NCBI RefSeq assembly: GCF_000260115.1
Contig: NZ_JH651379.1
Span: forward strand, 434,001-498,000
Source: Galbibacter orientalis DSM 19592
GTDB taxonomy: Bacteria > Bacteroidota > Bacteroidia > Flavobacteriales > Flavobacteriaceae
Direction of reading: 5' to 3'
DNA length: 64,000 nt
Part shown: piece by piece, positions 55,232 through 64,000 of the stretch
How the letters are laid out: the number at the start of each line of letters is the position of its first letter
Position numbering within the stretch: position 1 is the first letter of the stretch
Made by a program: the position numbers and the translations under genes
The notes under the pieces: generated by a model
Told to the model about the DNA's origin: nothing
Databases searched by the model: none
Seen by the model: only the letters and a program-made list of their open reading frames with translations

Positions 55232-56857
55232 TTATGGCAATTGTGCTGGATAGAGCGTATTATAATCTGCCGCTCGTACTCTTGGTAAAACAGCATTATA
55301 TTTCTTTTCAATAGCTTCCATAAATTTATTTGCCAAATAGGCATATCCTCTAGCTGTAGGATGCACTCCATCTAAAGAAAAAGCACCCCCAAACACCAAA
55401 CTACTGTTCAGTATAAATTCGTCAAAAGGAACGCCACCCCCTTGTGACAACATTTTCATAATTGCATTTGCATCTACTAATGCCAAGTCATTTTGTTGGG
55501 CAATAGTAGCAATTGCCATATTATAGGCATCGGTAGCTGTTTTTACACTTGCTTGTTCTGAAGGTATTAACACCCATTTATCTTCTAAAGGCAAGGTAAT
55601 CCCTTCTATTGAAAATTGCCCTGCTAATTCCTGCGGGACTCCCATTCCCATTAAAGCTTGTAATGCGGTTACATTAACAGTTCCTATAACATTACTACTT
55701 GGCAATACTATTAAATCTGCTTCGTTTGCTTGTCTTGACTGCCCATACCTTTGCCCTAATATATTCGCAACAAGAGGAACTGCCTGGGCAGGTAATCCGA
55801 ATTGCGAAATAAATGCAGGGAAAGTCGGACTAGCATTTAACACTCCTTCAATTTGAGCAGAAATATCGGTTAATGCCTCATCTTTAATTACAACAGCACT
55901 TGCGGCATTTGTAGCAAATTCTATTTTACGCTCGGGCGCTCCAAGCGCCTCATAAACTTGATTTAAAGCTCCAAAAATGTTATTTAACATTGGAATTTGA
56001 GAACCAAAATCAGGATTAGTAGGATCTAACGGAGCATAAGGAACTGTTGTAAAATAAGGAATCTCCGTTACATCTGGAATATTTGCAACTATTCCTTTAG
56101 CATCATTCTTAGACAGTTCAGAAACAATAGCAGTATAAATATCTGCAAAAATGGTTGGGTCGGTAATATCGTTTAATGCATACGTAGCATAATCAAGATT
56201 TCCAGTTTGATCAATTCCAACACCACCTCCAGTTGCATACCCTAATACATCATTATTTCCTATCCAAAGACTAAAAAAAGTAGGTTTTTGAGCCACTGCA
56301 TCGGCAATTACTGTTGTAGACGGACTTGAAGCAAAACGAACAAAATAAGGGTTTGCCAACCCAGCTGCTACACCTGCTATATTTCCATAGCCCGGAGATA
56401 ATAAATGATAACTAAACGCTCCTGGCACTCCCATATTATTAAATGACCCTGAAAGGGTTTGTGCAATATCGGTAGTTGGACTCCCAGGTAAACGAGCAGG
56501 CCCAGAACCATTAAAGTATAATCTGTTTTCAATCCCTGGTAATGGAAAACCTCCCGCAAGAAGTCCCCCAATATTATCGTTAGTTAATGGTTGTTGAAAT
56601 TCTCCTCCTCCAACAAGTGCAAATTGTTGTGATAATATATTAGGCAACGAATTTGATTGTCCGGATACAAAAAGAGCACCATCTGTATATCCTGCAGTTA
56701 ATGAGTTCCCTACAGCTACATAATTTGAAAAATCTGCAGTTCCAGAGGAATATTCCATCTCCATTTCACTTCCGCCGTTCCCAGCATCATCATCCGAACT
56801 GCACCCATACAGTCCCAAAAACATTAAAAACAAAAGGCTTACATAATTGGTCTTCAT
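55232..56857 (-). CDS. SGNH/GDSL-family hydrolase lipoprotein (541 aa)
   Basis: A lipoprotein signal ends in GLYGCSSDDD with Cys19. The SGNH block I is GNSLTAGY (Ser52; Asn replaces the Asp of GDSL), block III is LWIGNNDVLG, and block V is LDGVHPTARGYAYLANK with the catalytic Asp and His. The protein is much longer than a minimal SGNH hydrolase (about 200-300 residues), with an insertion between blocks III and V. It probably cleaves an ester of a surface polymer or lipid. The adjacent upstream TonB receptor (22 bp away) suggests a shared substrate. Confidence 0.9.
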   Translation of the reverse strand: MKTNYVSLLFLMFLGLYGCSSDDDAGNGGSEMEMEYSSGTADFSNYVAVGNSLTAGYTDGALFVSGQSNSLPNILSQQFALVGGGEFQQPLTNDNIGGLLAGGFPLPGIENRLYFNGSGPARLPGSPTTDIAQTLSGSFNNMGVPGAFSYHLLSPGYGNIAGVAAGLANPYFVRFASSPSTTVIADAVAQKPTFFSLWIGNNDVLGYATGGGVGIDQTGNLDYATYALNDITDPTIFADIYTAIVSELSKNDAKGIVANIPDVTEIPYFTTVPYAPLDPTNPDFGSQIPMLNNIFGALNQVYEALGAPERKIEFATNAASAVVIKDEALTDISAQIEGVLNASPTFPAFISQFGLPAQAVPLVANILGQRYGQSRQANEADLIVLPSSNVIGTVNVTALQALMGMGVPQELAGQFSIEGITLPLEDKWVLIPSEQASVKTATDAYNMAIATIAQQNDLALVDANAIMKMLSQGGGVPFDEFILNSSLVFGGAFSLDGVHPTARGYAYLANKFMEAIEKKYNAVLPRVRAADYNTLYPAQLP

Positions 56858-56878
56858 AAAATATCGTTTAGAATTAGC

Positions 56879-59626
56879 TTAAAAATTATTAATTGTCCAA
56901 GAGACATATAGCTGCGTTCCTATTAAACCTGTACCATATGCTGTGTAATATTCCTCTCCAGATAAATTAGCAGCCCCTACTTTAAAAATAGACTTTAGAC
57001 TAGGAACAGTATAGTTTAATTGCGCATCTAACACAGTAATAGAAGGGATATTTCCATCCCCAAAACTAGCTTGCCAGAAATAAGAATCGCTCCATCGGTA
57101 ACTAAAATTAAATCCAAAATTCTTCACAAGTTCTGTATGGCCAAAAGAGGCTTTAAATTTATGCTTTGGCGTATTAAATCCCGCTCGAAAATCTGGGTCT
57201 TCTTGTTCAAAATCAGCATAAGTATAATTTCCGCTTAAATCAAAACCATTAAAAACTTTTGTTGCTATTGCAATAGAAGCTCCATAAGACTGTACCCCAG
57301 ACTTTGCATTAGTATAAGTCTGAAAAACTTTAAAATCATCACTTTCCAACGCTGCTAAAGATTGCGAATTATCTCCCACCTGTCCGTACAAAGGAACAAT
57401 TACGTTTTGATTAGCAATAAAATCTGTATAATCTGTATAATACCCGCTTAAATCAATTTCAAATTTACCCAATTGCCCTCTATATCCAATCTCATAAGCA
57501 ATAGCCTGTTCTGGTTTTACTAAACCTACGTTTGAAGCAACTGGAGCACCAGCTTGGACAGAACTTGCTAAAAAAGAATTTTCATATGCGTCTCTAGCGC
57601 TTATAGTAGCTGTAGCTTCCCCTCCATTTGCTACTGAGTTATTCACATTAAATGTTCTTTGATAACGATCTAAATTATTTTCAGCAGAACCTACCAATAT
57701 AGCTCTCCCAACATCCAAGCCTATGTATAAATCTTGAGTGGTTGGGTTTCTAAAGGCTGTTTGAATAGAGGCTCTTAAATTATGATTTCTATTAGCCCCT
57801 GCCGTATATCCAACTGAAAAACGAGGCGTTACTTGTCCTTCAAACAACTCTGATTTATCATATCGTAACGACCCTGTAAGTTTTAATCGTTCGTCCATAA
57901 GTTGTTTTTGAATTTGAGTGTAAAGTCCAAGCTCACTATAACTTATCGGTCCATCATAATCTGTAAAAATAGTTCCGAAGGAATTTAAACGATAGGTTCT
58001 ATAAGATCCCCCAACCTGAATATCGGCGAAATCAATTAAATGTGAAAAATTATAATTTGCATCTGCATGATATAATTGAGAAGCATCTCTAAACTGAGAC
58101 CCCGTTGCCAAGTCAGCGTTTGTAGTTACTGTATTAAATGCTTGTTCAAACTCTGGAGTTCCTGGAATAAGTCTTCCAGTATCGGCAGCTTGTCTTGCAA
58201 TATTATGAGCTTGCTCACTCGAAGCGCCCCCTAAAGTTGACTGTACATATGCTCCAGCATATTCTCCAAACCATTGCTGATCTGTTTTCCAATATCGGTT
58301 CACATTTATCCCCGTAAATCGCATATCATAAGAATCGCCCGCATCTTCATCGGTCATATAACCCCGTACAAAAAAATTGTCGTTCTTAAACTCAATTTTA
58401 TGTTGTTGTAAAAAGAAGTTCTTTAAGGAATATCTGTTTGCCCCTTGATAAATAGTAGCTCCTTTTCCTATTTTTCCTTGATAGATAATTTCAAAATCAT
58501 CTGCAAAAGGACGGTAATGTAATGCCGCATCAAATTTTACACTTTCTGCCTCATAATTAGTTAAATCGCGTTCTAAATACCCTGTTCTACTTACACTTTC
58601 ATTCGGCAATAAATTAACTGCCGCTGCAGGTATTATTCCATTTTCTGCAAGAGCTAGTCCTACTGCCCGTATGTTTGTACTCACCTCATCTCCATAAACA
58701 TTAAGTCCGTCATAATTAGGTAATTCCCGTCCCGTTCCAGGATTCAGCACATTCTCTTCACTAACGGCAAACCAATCTGTCCCTTTTAAATATGAGAAAT
58801 TAGCTTTGGCAGCAAATTTATCGGAGAACTTTTTAGCAACACGAATTCCTAAATCCCAGAAAACATTGTCTCCTGCTGCTTTTTGAGAAGTCATTCCAGA
58901 TTTTGCATACGTACTTATTCCTTCAAAATCGAAAGGATTCTTACTCCTCATAAATAAAATTCCGTTAAAAGCATTTGCTCCATATAGTGCAGAAGAAGCA
59001 CCAGGAAGTAGCTCAACGCTTTGAACATCTATTTCTGTCATCCCCAATAAATTTCCTAATGGAAAATTTAAAGCTGGCGCAGCATTATCCATCCCATCAA
59101 TGAGTTGTACAAAACGAGTATTAGCAAAAGCTGCAAATCCTCGTGTATTTATAGATTTAAATGTTAAACTATTGGTATTAATATCGACACCTTTCAGATT
59201 TTCCAAACCATCATAAAAATCAACAGATGCTGTATTTTTTATTTCTTTTAAACCAAATCGCTCTACCGTAACAGGAGATTCAAAAATACGCTCTGGGGTT
59301 CTAGATGCAGAAATAATAATTTCCCCCAAGCTAGTAGTTTCCTCTTTTAATTGAATCTCTATTGATTGAGCAGAAGACAACGCAATCGTTTGCGAAGTAA
59401 ACCCAATACTAGAAATTATAATCTTAAATGGAAGGTTTTGATCGGTTGATAAATTGAACTCCCCGTTAAAATCAGTCACAGTTCCTACAGTTGTAGCACT
59501 TATTTGAATGCTCGCTCCGGGAATAGGTTGATTTTGCTCGTCTGTAACTTTTCCAGAAATAGTAGTTTGGGCAACTCCTAATGCACTAAATAGAAAAGTA
59601 AAGGCAAAAAAAATTGTTCTTATCAT
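56879..59626 (-). CDS. TonB-dependent outer-membrane receptor (915 aa)
   Basis: I start it at ATG 59626, which gives the signal peptide MIRTIFFAFTFLFSALGVAQ; an upstream in-frame ATG at 59713 would add 29 residues translated through a hairpin and is unlikely. Then come a carboxypeptidase-regulatory-like domain (ISGKVTDEQNQPIPGASIQI), a plug (about 105-245; RGFAAFANTRFVQLIDGMD, VELLPGASSALYGANAFNG) and a 22-strand barrel ending GLIGTQLYVSWTINNF. It imports a substrate using TonB energy. There is no SusD partner; the next gene is the SGNH lipoprotein. The start codon lies in an 11-bp hairpin. Confidence 0.92.
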   Translation of the reverse strand: MIRTIFFAFTFLFSALGVAQTTISGKVTDEQNQPIPGASIQISATTVGTVTDFNGEFNLSTDQNLPFKIIISSIGFTSQTIALSSAQSIEIQLKEETTSLGEIIISASRTPERIFESPVTVERFGLKEIKNTASVDFYDGLENLKGVDINTNSLTFKSINTRGFAAFANTRFVQLIDGMDNAAPALNFPLGNLLGMTEIDVQSVELLPGASSALYGANAFNGILFMRSKNPFDFEGISTYAKSGMTSQKAAGDNVFWDLGIRVAKKFSDKFAAKANFSYLKGTDWFAVSEENVLNPGTGRELPNYDGLNVYGDEVSTNIRAVGLALAENGIIPAAAVNLLPNESVSRTGYLERDLTNYEAESVKFDAALHYRPFADDFEIIYQGKIGKGATIYQGANRYSLKNFFLQQHKIEFKNDNFFVRGYMTDEDAGDSYDMRFTGINVNRYWKTDQQWFGEYAGAYVQSTLGGASSEQAHNIARQAADTGRLIPGTPEFEQAFNTVTTNADLATGSQFRDASQLYHADANYNFSHLIDFADIQVGGSYRTYRLNSFGTIFTDYDGPISYSELGLYTQIQKQLMDERLKLTGSLRYDKSELFEGQVTPRFSVGYTAGANRNHNLRASIQTAFRNPTTQDLYIGLDVGRAILVGSAENNLDRYQRTFNVNNSVANGGEATATISARDAYENSFLASSVQAGAPVASNVGLVKPEQAIAYEIGYRGQLGKFEIDLSGYYTDYTDFIANQNVIVPLYGQVGDNSQSLAALESDDFKVFQTYTNAKSGVQSYGASIAIATKVFNGFDLSGNYTYADFEQEDPDFRAGFNTPKHKFKASFGHTELVKNFGFNFSYRWSDSYFWQASFGDGNIPSITVLDAQLNYTVPSLKSIFKVGAANLSGEEYYTAYGTGLIGTQLYVSWTINNF

Positions 59627-59653
59627 AATAAAATTAGTTTTAGATAAGAACAA
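59614..59653 (-). promoter_or_regulatory. Hairpin covering the start codon of the TonB receptor gene
   Basis: In the mRNA, TTGTTCTTATC (complement of 59643-59653) is perfectly complementary to GATAAGAACAA (complement of 59614-59624), an 11-bp stem with an 18-base loop. The 3' arm begins at the G of the ATG and covers codons 2 to 4. Confidence 0.6.
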
Positions 59654-59666
59654 TATACATATTTTT

Positions 59667-59706
59667 TCAATTCCGTAATTTTTTAATACAAAAATTACGG
59701 AATTGA
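59667..59706. promoter_or_regulatory. 17-bp perfect hairpin after glmS
   Basis: TCAATTCCGTAATTTTT pairs perfectly with AAAAATTACGGAATTGA around a 6-base loop, 7 bp after the glmS stop. On the glmS strand the 3' side continues with A-rich sequence, not a T run, so it is not a standard terminator for glmS. Confidence 0.6.
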
Positions 59707-59713
59707 TAATCAT

Positions 59714-61561
59714 TTATTCAACCGTTACTGATTTTGCTAAGTTTCTTGGTTGATCCACATTACACCCTCTCATTACTGCAATATGGTAAGAAAGTAATTG
59801 CAGCGGAATTGTTGTTAACAAAGGTGTTAATCCTTCAATTGTTTCAGGAACTTCAATAACATAATCGGCCATCGATTTAACTTCTGTATCTCCTTCAGTT
59901 ACGATTCCAATAATTTTACCTTTTCTTGATTTAATTTCTTGGATATTACTCACAACCTTTTCATAATGTCCTTTTTTGGTTGCAATAACCACCACTGGCA
60001 TTTGCTCATCAATTAAAGCGATAGGCCCGTGTTTCATCTCTGCTGCTGGATATCCTTCCGCATGAATGTAAGAAATCTCCTTTAATTTTAGCGCCCCTTC
60101 CAAAGCAACTGGGAAATTATATCCACGTCCTAAATATAAAAAGTTAGGTACATCTTTAAAAACTGATGCTATTTCCTGGATATGTCCGTCTATTTTCAAA
60201 CTCTCCTCCACCTTAGTAGGGATAGCTTCCATTTCTGCAAGGTAATTATGAAATTCTGTTTTCGAAATTGCTCCTTTAGATTGCGCTAATTTTAGCGCTA
60301 TTAAAGTAAGAACCGTAATTTGTGTTGTAAATGCTTTGGTAGAAGCAACTCCAATTTCTGGCCCCGCATGTGTATAAGCTCCTGCATGAGATTCTCTTGC
60401 AATAGTAGAACCTACCACATTACATACGCCAAAAACAAAGGCTCCATTTTGCTTAGCCAATTTTATAGCTGCTAAAGTATCTGCTGTTTCTCCAGATTGA
60501 GAAATTGCAATAACCACATCTTTAGAAGTAATTATAGGATTTCTATATCTAAATTCTGATGCATATTCTACCTCAACAGGAATTCTTACAAGATCTTCAA
60601 ATATATATTCTGCTACCAAACCAGCATGCCATGAAGTACCGCAAGCAACAATAATAATTCTATTAGCATTTAGAATACGCTCTAAATTATCCTCAATTCC
60701 AGCCATTTTAATAATCCCGTCATTGATACGTAATCTACCACGGTAAGTATCTTTTATAGCCTCAGGTTGCTCATGGATTTCTTTCAGCATAAAATGGTCA
60801 AATCCATTTTTTTCAATCTGCTCCAAACTAAGTTGTAGCTCATGCACATACGGAGCTACAGGTTTATCATCCTTTATTTGTCGGATTTTAACATCTCGAC
60901 CTAAACGGACAATAGCCATTTGCTCGTCTTCTAAATAAATAGCATTGTTAGTAAACTCAATAAAAGGAGAGGCATCTGAAGCTATAAAAAACTCATCTTC
61001 ACCTACCCCAATTGCAAGTGGGCTTCCTAATTTTGCTGTTACTATTTCGTCTGGTTTCGTTTTATCAAAAACAGCAATTGCATACGCACCAATAACTTGA
61101 TTCAAAGCAATCTGAACCGCTTTTCCAAGCTTTACATTTTCATTCTGTTTAATATCTTCAATAAGATTTACCAATACTTCAGTATCCGTATCCGATTGAA
61201 AAGTATACCCTCTTTTCTCAAGTGCTTTTTTTATAGAACCGTAATTTTCTATAATTCCATTATGGATAATTACTAAGTTCCCAGAATTTGAATAATGAGG
61301 ATGTGCATTTACATCATTTGGAACACCATGGGTTGCCCAACGGGTATGTCCTAATCCTATTTTCCCTTTTGTTATTCCTTCTGAATTGGCCTTTTCTTTA
61401 AGATCGGCTACTTTTCCTTTGGTTTTACACAGTTGGGTTTCTCCATCATTATAAAGCACCACACCTGCACTGTCATAACCTCTATATTCTAATCTTTCTA
61501 ATCCTTTTATTACAATAGGATAGGCTTCTCTAGGGCCTATATAACCTACAATCCCACACAT
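59714..61561 (-). CDS. glmS: Glutamine-fructose-6-phosphate aminotransferase (isomerizing)
   Basis: Makes glucosamine-6-phosphate for peptidoglycan and LPS. The N-terminal glutaminase domain starts MCGIVGYIG with Cys2 as nucleophile (after Met removal) and has GHTRWATHG. Two SIS sugar-isomerase domains follow (CGTSWHAGLVAEY, SQSGETADTLAA, KEISYIHAEGYPAAEMKHG). The C terminus DQPRNLAKSVTVE is the conserved end. At 615 residues it is full length. DUF4270 and glycogen synthase genes lie upstream on the same strand (gaps of 15 and 12 bp), so it is the third gene of an operon. Confidence 0.97.
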   Translation of the reverse strand: MCGIVGYIGPREAYPIVIKGLERLEYRGYDSAGVVLYNDGETQLCKTKGKVADLKEKANSEGITKGKIGLGHTRWATHGVPNDVNAHPHYSNSGNLVIIHNGIIENYGSIKKALEKRGYTFQSDTDTEVLVNLIEDIKQNENVKLGKAVQIALNQVIGAYAIAVFDKTKPDEIVTAKLGSPLAIGVGEDEFFIASDASPFIEFTNNAIYLEDEQMAIVRLGRDVKIRQIKDDKPVAPYVHELQLSLEQIEKNGFDHFMLKEIHEQPEAIKDTYRGRLRINDGIIKMAGIEDNLERILNANRIIIVACGTSWHAGLVAEYIFEDLVRIPVEVEYASEFRYRNPIITSKDVVIAISQSGETADTLAAIKLAKQNGAFVFGVCNVVGSTIARESHAGAYTHAGPEIGVASTKAFTTQITVLTLIALKLAQSKGAISKTEFHNYLAEMEAIPTKVEESLKIDGHIQEIASVFKDVPNFLYLGRGYNFPVALEGALKLKEISYIHAEGYPAAEMKHGPIALIDEQMPVVVIATKKGHYEKVVSNIQEIKSRKGKIIGIVTEGDTEVKSMADYVIEVPETIEGLTPLLTTIPLQLLSYHIAVMRGCNVDQPRNLAKSVTVE

Positions 61562-61576
61562 AATTTTTTATTTAAG

Positions 61577-63223
61577 TTAATTTCCCTTTGTCTCAGTATA
61601 GTAGATTTCGAGCTTTAGTTTCCTATCACTCTCATTATCTGGAACATTATTTCCGTATAAAATTGTTCCATATAAATTGGTAATAGTTGCTTGGGGAATT
61701 TTTACTTCTTCTGTTTGATTAAATGCGGATACAGTGTATGAACTGAATATATTACTAGTAGTTACTAATCCTAATTTAGCCTCTGCATCCGAATCATCAT
61801 CATTAAGAAGATTTGTTATATAATCTGTAAGTCTAAATTTATAATATGAACCTAAATTACCATCATTTTTTAAATACCCTCCATATACTGTGAAATTTGT
61901 TGAATCCACTCCAGTATTACCACGAATAGAATCTGTCTTATAATCCACTAAAGAGCGGTTATCAGTTTTGTTATACAAATAAAGCCTCTTTGGTAACGTA
62001 ATATCTGTTTTTTCCGAAAGCGAACCTTCGTCTACATAAAATATCAAATTAGCTTCATTTATTAACCATCCTTTTTCTTTAGCTTCTTGAAATACTGTTG
62101 TTACATCAGACCCTCCAGCCAACATATCCAATTCTATATAACTCCCTGCTCCTCCATTAGGATATAATCTTGTAGCATTAGCATCGGTAAATTGATTTAA
62201 AACTTCTGAAGGATACGAATCTTGAGTAAGATAATTAACTTTATTTCCACTCATCTGCAATTTATAGGTACCACTTTCTATAGTAGCTTCTCCATCTACC
62301 GTTGCATCATAATCATATTGAATTTCAACATATGAAGCCTGAATATTAAGCAACATTGCTAAGTCGTTATTAGGCATTTCAGCAGAAATATACAATCCTC
62401 TCAAAAAGTCTTTAAAGTTACTTTGACTTGTTAGAACAGTACTTCCTTCGTTGTCTAATATTTTTTCCTGAAAAAATTGATTGTCAAGTTTTACACGAAT
62501 TCCCGGAGCAATTCTTTCTAATGGAATTATGGATTCATCCTCATCCGTCTCAGGATCGTCTTCTGCATCTGGATCTGGAATTACAACTTCTTCTTCATTT
62601 ATTTGATATGTATCATCATACAAAATTGTAGTTGCAAAAGAAGCTCCGTCTTCATCTGAAAAATATTCTTGCGCATCTTGAAAATTACTATTTGGATCTA
62701 AATCTCTCAAATATTTTGTAAACTCCTGTACTTTCAAATTAAACTCCGCAGCTCTATTTCCAAAAATAGAATCTACTCTATAAGGTTTAGGCTCGTTTTC
62801 AGCCAACTCTGTAGTATCACTCAAAGCCGTACTAAAAAAAGGAATATTTAAATACACCGCCGTTACTCTTTCATTCTCTTGCTTATCTGCAGAAGAACTC
62901 TCTATAGCCTGTGTGTTATTTCCAAAAGTAGGATTGCCACTTTGCAGCAACAATTGAGCTGCAAAAGAACTTTTACCTAATCCATAAACAGGATGTGCAT
63001 ATGCACCTAACTGATATCCCGAAAGTCCGTTAGTACGAACACTCTCTAATTTTTTATTATAAGCATAAACATCAAATGTTTTCTTGCTCGCCTGTATTTC
63101 CCCGTTGTCTATTAAATCTACACCTATAGTATTATACTCTCTTTCACAAGCTGTAAAAAAAATAACACTACCTATTACAAGCAGTGTTGGCAATACATTC
63201 CTTCCTTTAAAACTCATCTTCAT
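61577..63223 (-). CDS. DUF4270 lipoprotein (548 aa)
   Basis: A lipoprotein signal ends in VIFFTACERE (Cys near residue 27). The rest is a large beta-rich exported protein with many Asp/Asn/Tyr, an acidic run (PDADEDDPETDEDES in approximate order) near 215-230, and the family feature of a C-terminal SDRKLKLEIYYTE strand. DUF4270 is common in Flavobacteriia, usually between glycogen synthase and glmS as here. Its function is unknown; the conserved neighbours suggest a link to surface glycan or carbohydrate metabolism. Confidence 0.85.
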   Translation of the reverse strand: MKMSFKGRNVLPTLLVIGSVIFFTACEREYNTIGVDLIDNGEIQASKKTFDVYAYNKKLESVRTNGLSGYQLGAYAHPVYGLGKSSFAAQLLLQSGNPTFGNNTQAIESSSADKQENERVTAVYLNIPFFSTALSDTTELAENEPKPYRVDSIFGNRAAEFNLKVQEFTKYLRDLDPNSNFQDAQEYFSDEDGASFATTILYDDTYQINEEEVVIPDPDAEDDPETDEDESIIPLERIAPGIRVKLDNQFFQEKILDNEGSTVLTSQSNFKDFLRGLYISAEMPNNDLAMLLNIQASYVEIQYDYDATVDGEATIESGTYKLQMSGNKVNYLTQDSYPSEVLNQFTDANATRLYPNGGAGSYIELDMLAGGSDVTTVFQEAKEKGWLINEANLIFYVDEGSLSEKTDITLPKRLYLYNKTDNRSLVDYKTDSIRGNTGVDSTNFTVYGGYLKNDGNLGSYYKFRLTDYITNLLNDDDSDAEAKLGLVTTSNIFSSYTVSAFNQTEEVKIPQATITNLYGTILYGNNVPDNESDRKLKLEIYYTETKGN

Positions 63224-63235
63224 TTGTACTCTGTA

Positions 63236-64000
63236 TTAACTTAAAACTTTAGTTTCGTAAAATTTATTGTAAGCCTCTTCAAACTCATAGATAGAAACAT
63301 GAGGTTGAACAGGAATTGAAAGTGAATCAATATGCTCTTTAAGATCGTCTGGAATTTCTTCTGAAGCAACAATAACTGCATCCGAATTATCTACAGCCAC
63401 CTTTAAAAGGTTGCTATATGTTGGATCTGCTAAAGGTGCTATTTTATCCTCCTCTATTCCGTCAAACTTCACTTTATTAATCATCTCTTTGTCTAACGTA
63501 CCATCAAAACCTTTGTTGTATACAGAAGTAACTATTTTACTTTCAGCAAAAAGTGGTTCGTCGGCATAATATTTCTTCAAATACAATGGTAATAAAGAAG
63601 CCATCCAACCATGAACATGGATAATATCTGGATTCCAATTAAGCTTTTTAACAGTTTCAACTACTCCTTTTGCAAAGAAAATTGCTCTTTCATCGTTGTC
63701 TGGAAACAAGTTTCCATCTTCATCTGTAAAGGTAGCTTTACGCTTAAAATACTCTTCGTTATCTATAAAATAAACTTGAATTCTTTCTTTAGGAATGGAT
63801 GCTACTTTTATAATAAGCGGCATATCCATATCATTCACTACAAGGTTCATTCCCGATAGGCGAATAACCTCGTGGAGTTGATGTCTTCGCTCATTAATGT
63901 TACCAAAACGAGGCATAAAGATTCGTATTTGTCCGCCTCTATCATTCACCATTCGTGGGCTTTCATAAGCCATTGAAGACACTTCATTTTCCGGTAAGTA
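63236..64000 (-). CDS. Glycogen/starch synthase N-terminal-type protein, 5' end outside the window
   Basis: The frame is open to the window edge (YLPENEVSSMAYESPRMVN continues past the internal Met at 63982), so the start lies a little beyond base 64000. It matches the GT5 N-terminal domain (RPMVNDRGGQIRIFMPRFG type; NPDIIHVHGWMASLLPLYLK), and ends without the second GT-B domain, at about 255 residues seen. Flavobacteriia carry such short glycogen-synthase-like proteins. Catalysis without the C-terminal domain is doubtful, so the name may overstate the activity. It heads the operon with DUF4270 and glmS. Confidence 0.85.
   Translation of the reverse strand, partial: YLPENEVSSMAYESPRMVNDRGGQIRIFMPRFGNINERRHQLHEVIRLSGMNLVVNDMDMPLIIKVASIPKERIQVYFIDNEEYFKRKATFTDEDGNLFPDNDERAIFFAKGVVETVKKLNWNPDIIHVHGWMASLLPLYLKKYYADEPLFAESKIVTSVYNKGFDGTLDKEMINKVKFDGIEEDKIAPLADPTYSNLLKVAVDNSDAVIVASEEIPDDLKEHIDSLSIPVQPHVSIYEFEEAYNKFYETKVLS

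Overview
The window is a low-GC, gene-dense chromosomal segment from a member of the Flavobacteriaceae (phylum Bacteroidota), probably marine. The evidence is: promoters of the Bacteroidota type (TTG or TTTG, a spacer of 18-23 bp, then TAnnTTTG) instead of -35/-10 boxes; family-typical genes (DUF4270 lipoprotein, DUF5916 outer-membrane protein, TonB-dependent receptor with an N-terminal carboxypeptidase-regulatory-like domain, GYDIA-type GHMP kinase, class II HMG-CoA reductase); and an atpD-atpC pair with no other ATP synthase genes beside it. Almost all of it is housekeeping and cell-envelope metabolism. No prophage, CRISPR array or large genomic island is visible.

Layout. 1-1910: 3' part of comEC, broken by an IS3-family element. 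2039-7514: two POT peptide transporters and a dipeptidyl peptidase IV, a likely peptide-scavenging unit. 7737-9987: mevalonate-pathway genes. 10037-17931: a leftward envelope cluster (coaX, OM barrel, TPR protein, lptC, small membrane protein, CorC-like protein, PpiD-like foldase). 18088-18163: tRNA-Phe. 18782-24581: GH16 glucanase, small repeat lipoprotein, waaA, DegT aminotransferase, galE, SDR. 24914-35830: mfd, thioredoxin-like protein, ACT protein, yraN, metG, tex. 36055-45464: PAP2 phosphatase, ferritin, a 54-residue Cys-rich protein, short SSB, GNAT/nitrilase fusion, small proteins, CBS protein, M28 peptidase, NAD-binding protein, TPR-like protein. 45548-46153: a HicB-like/HicA pair. 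46249-49951: a DUF5916 gene broken by a second copy of the same IS. 50562-52751: two-component system. 52839-54681: atpC and atpD. 55232-64000: SGNH lipoprotein, TonB receptor, glmS, DUF4270 and glycogen synthase, all leftward.

Mobile and repeated DNA. Two IS copies (331-1558 and 46882-48109, each 1228 bp, opposite orientation) each have their own matched 3-bp target duplication (AAA and GAT). Removing each IS plus one duplication restores an uninterrupted reading frame, so both insertions look recent and no inversion has occurred between them. Two dispersed non-coding repeat families are also present. Family R is about 125 bp, with at least five recognisable copies plus degenerate ones, and carries three short inverted repeats; one copy lies between the histidine kinase and response regulator genes. 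Family S is 215-310 bp, with two copies, upstream of the GH16 gene and metG. I could not assign either family to a named class. No clearly new multi-gene system was found; the best leads are R, S, the atypical HicB/HicA pair, the start-codon hairpin of the TonB receptor gene and the Cys-rich protein after ferritin.
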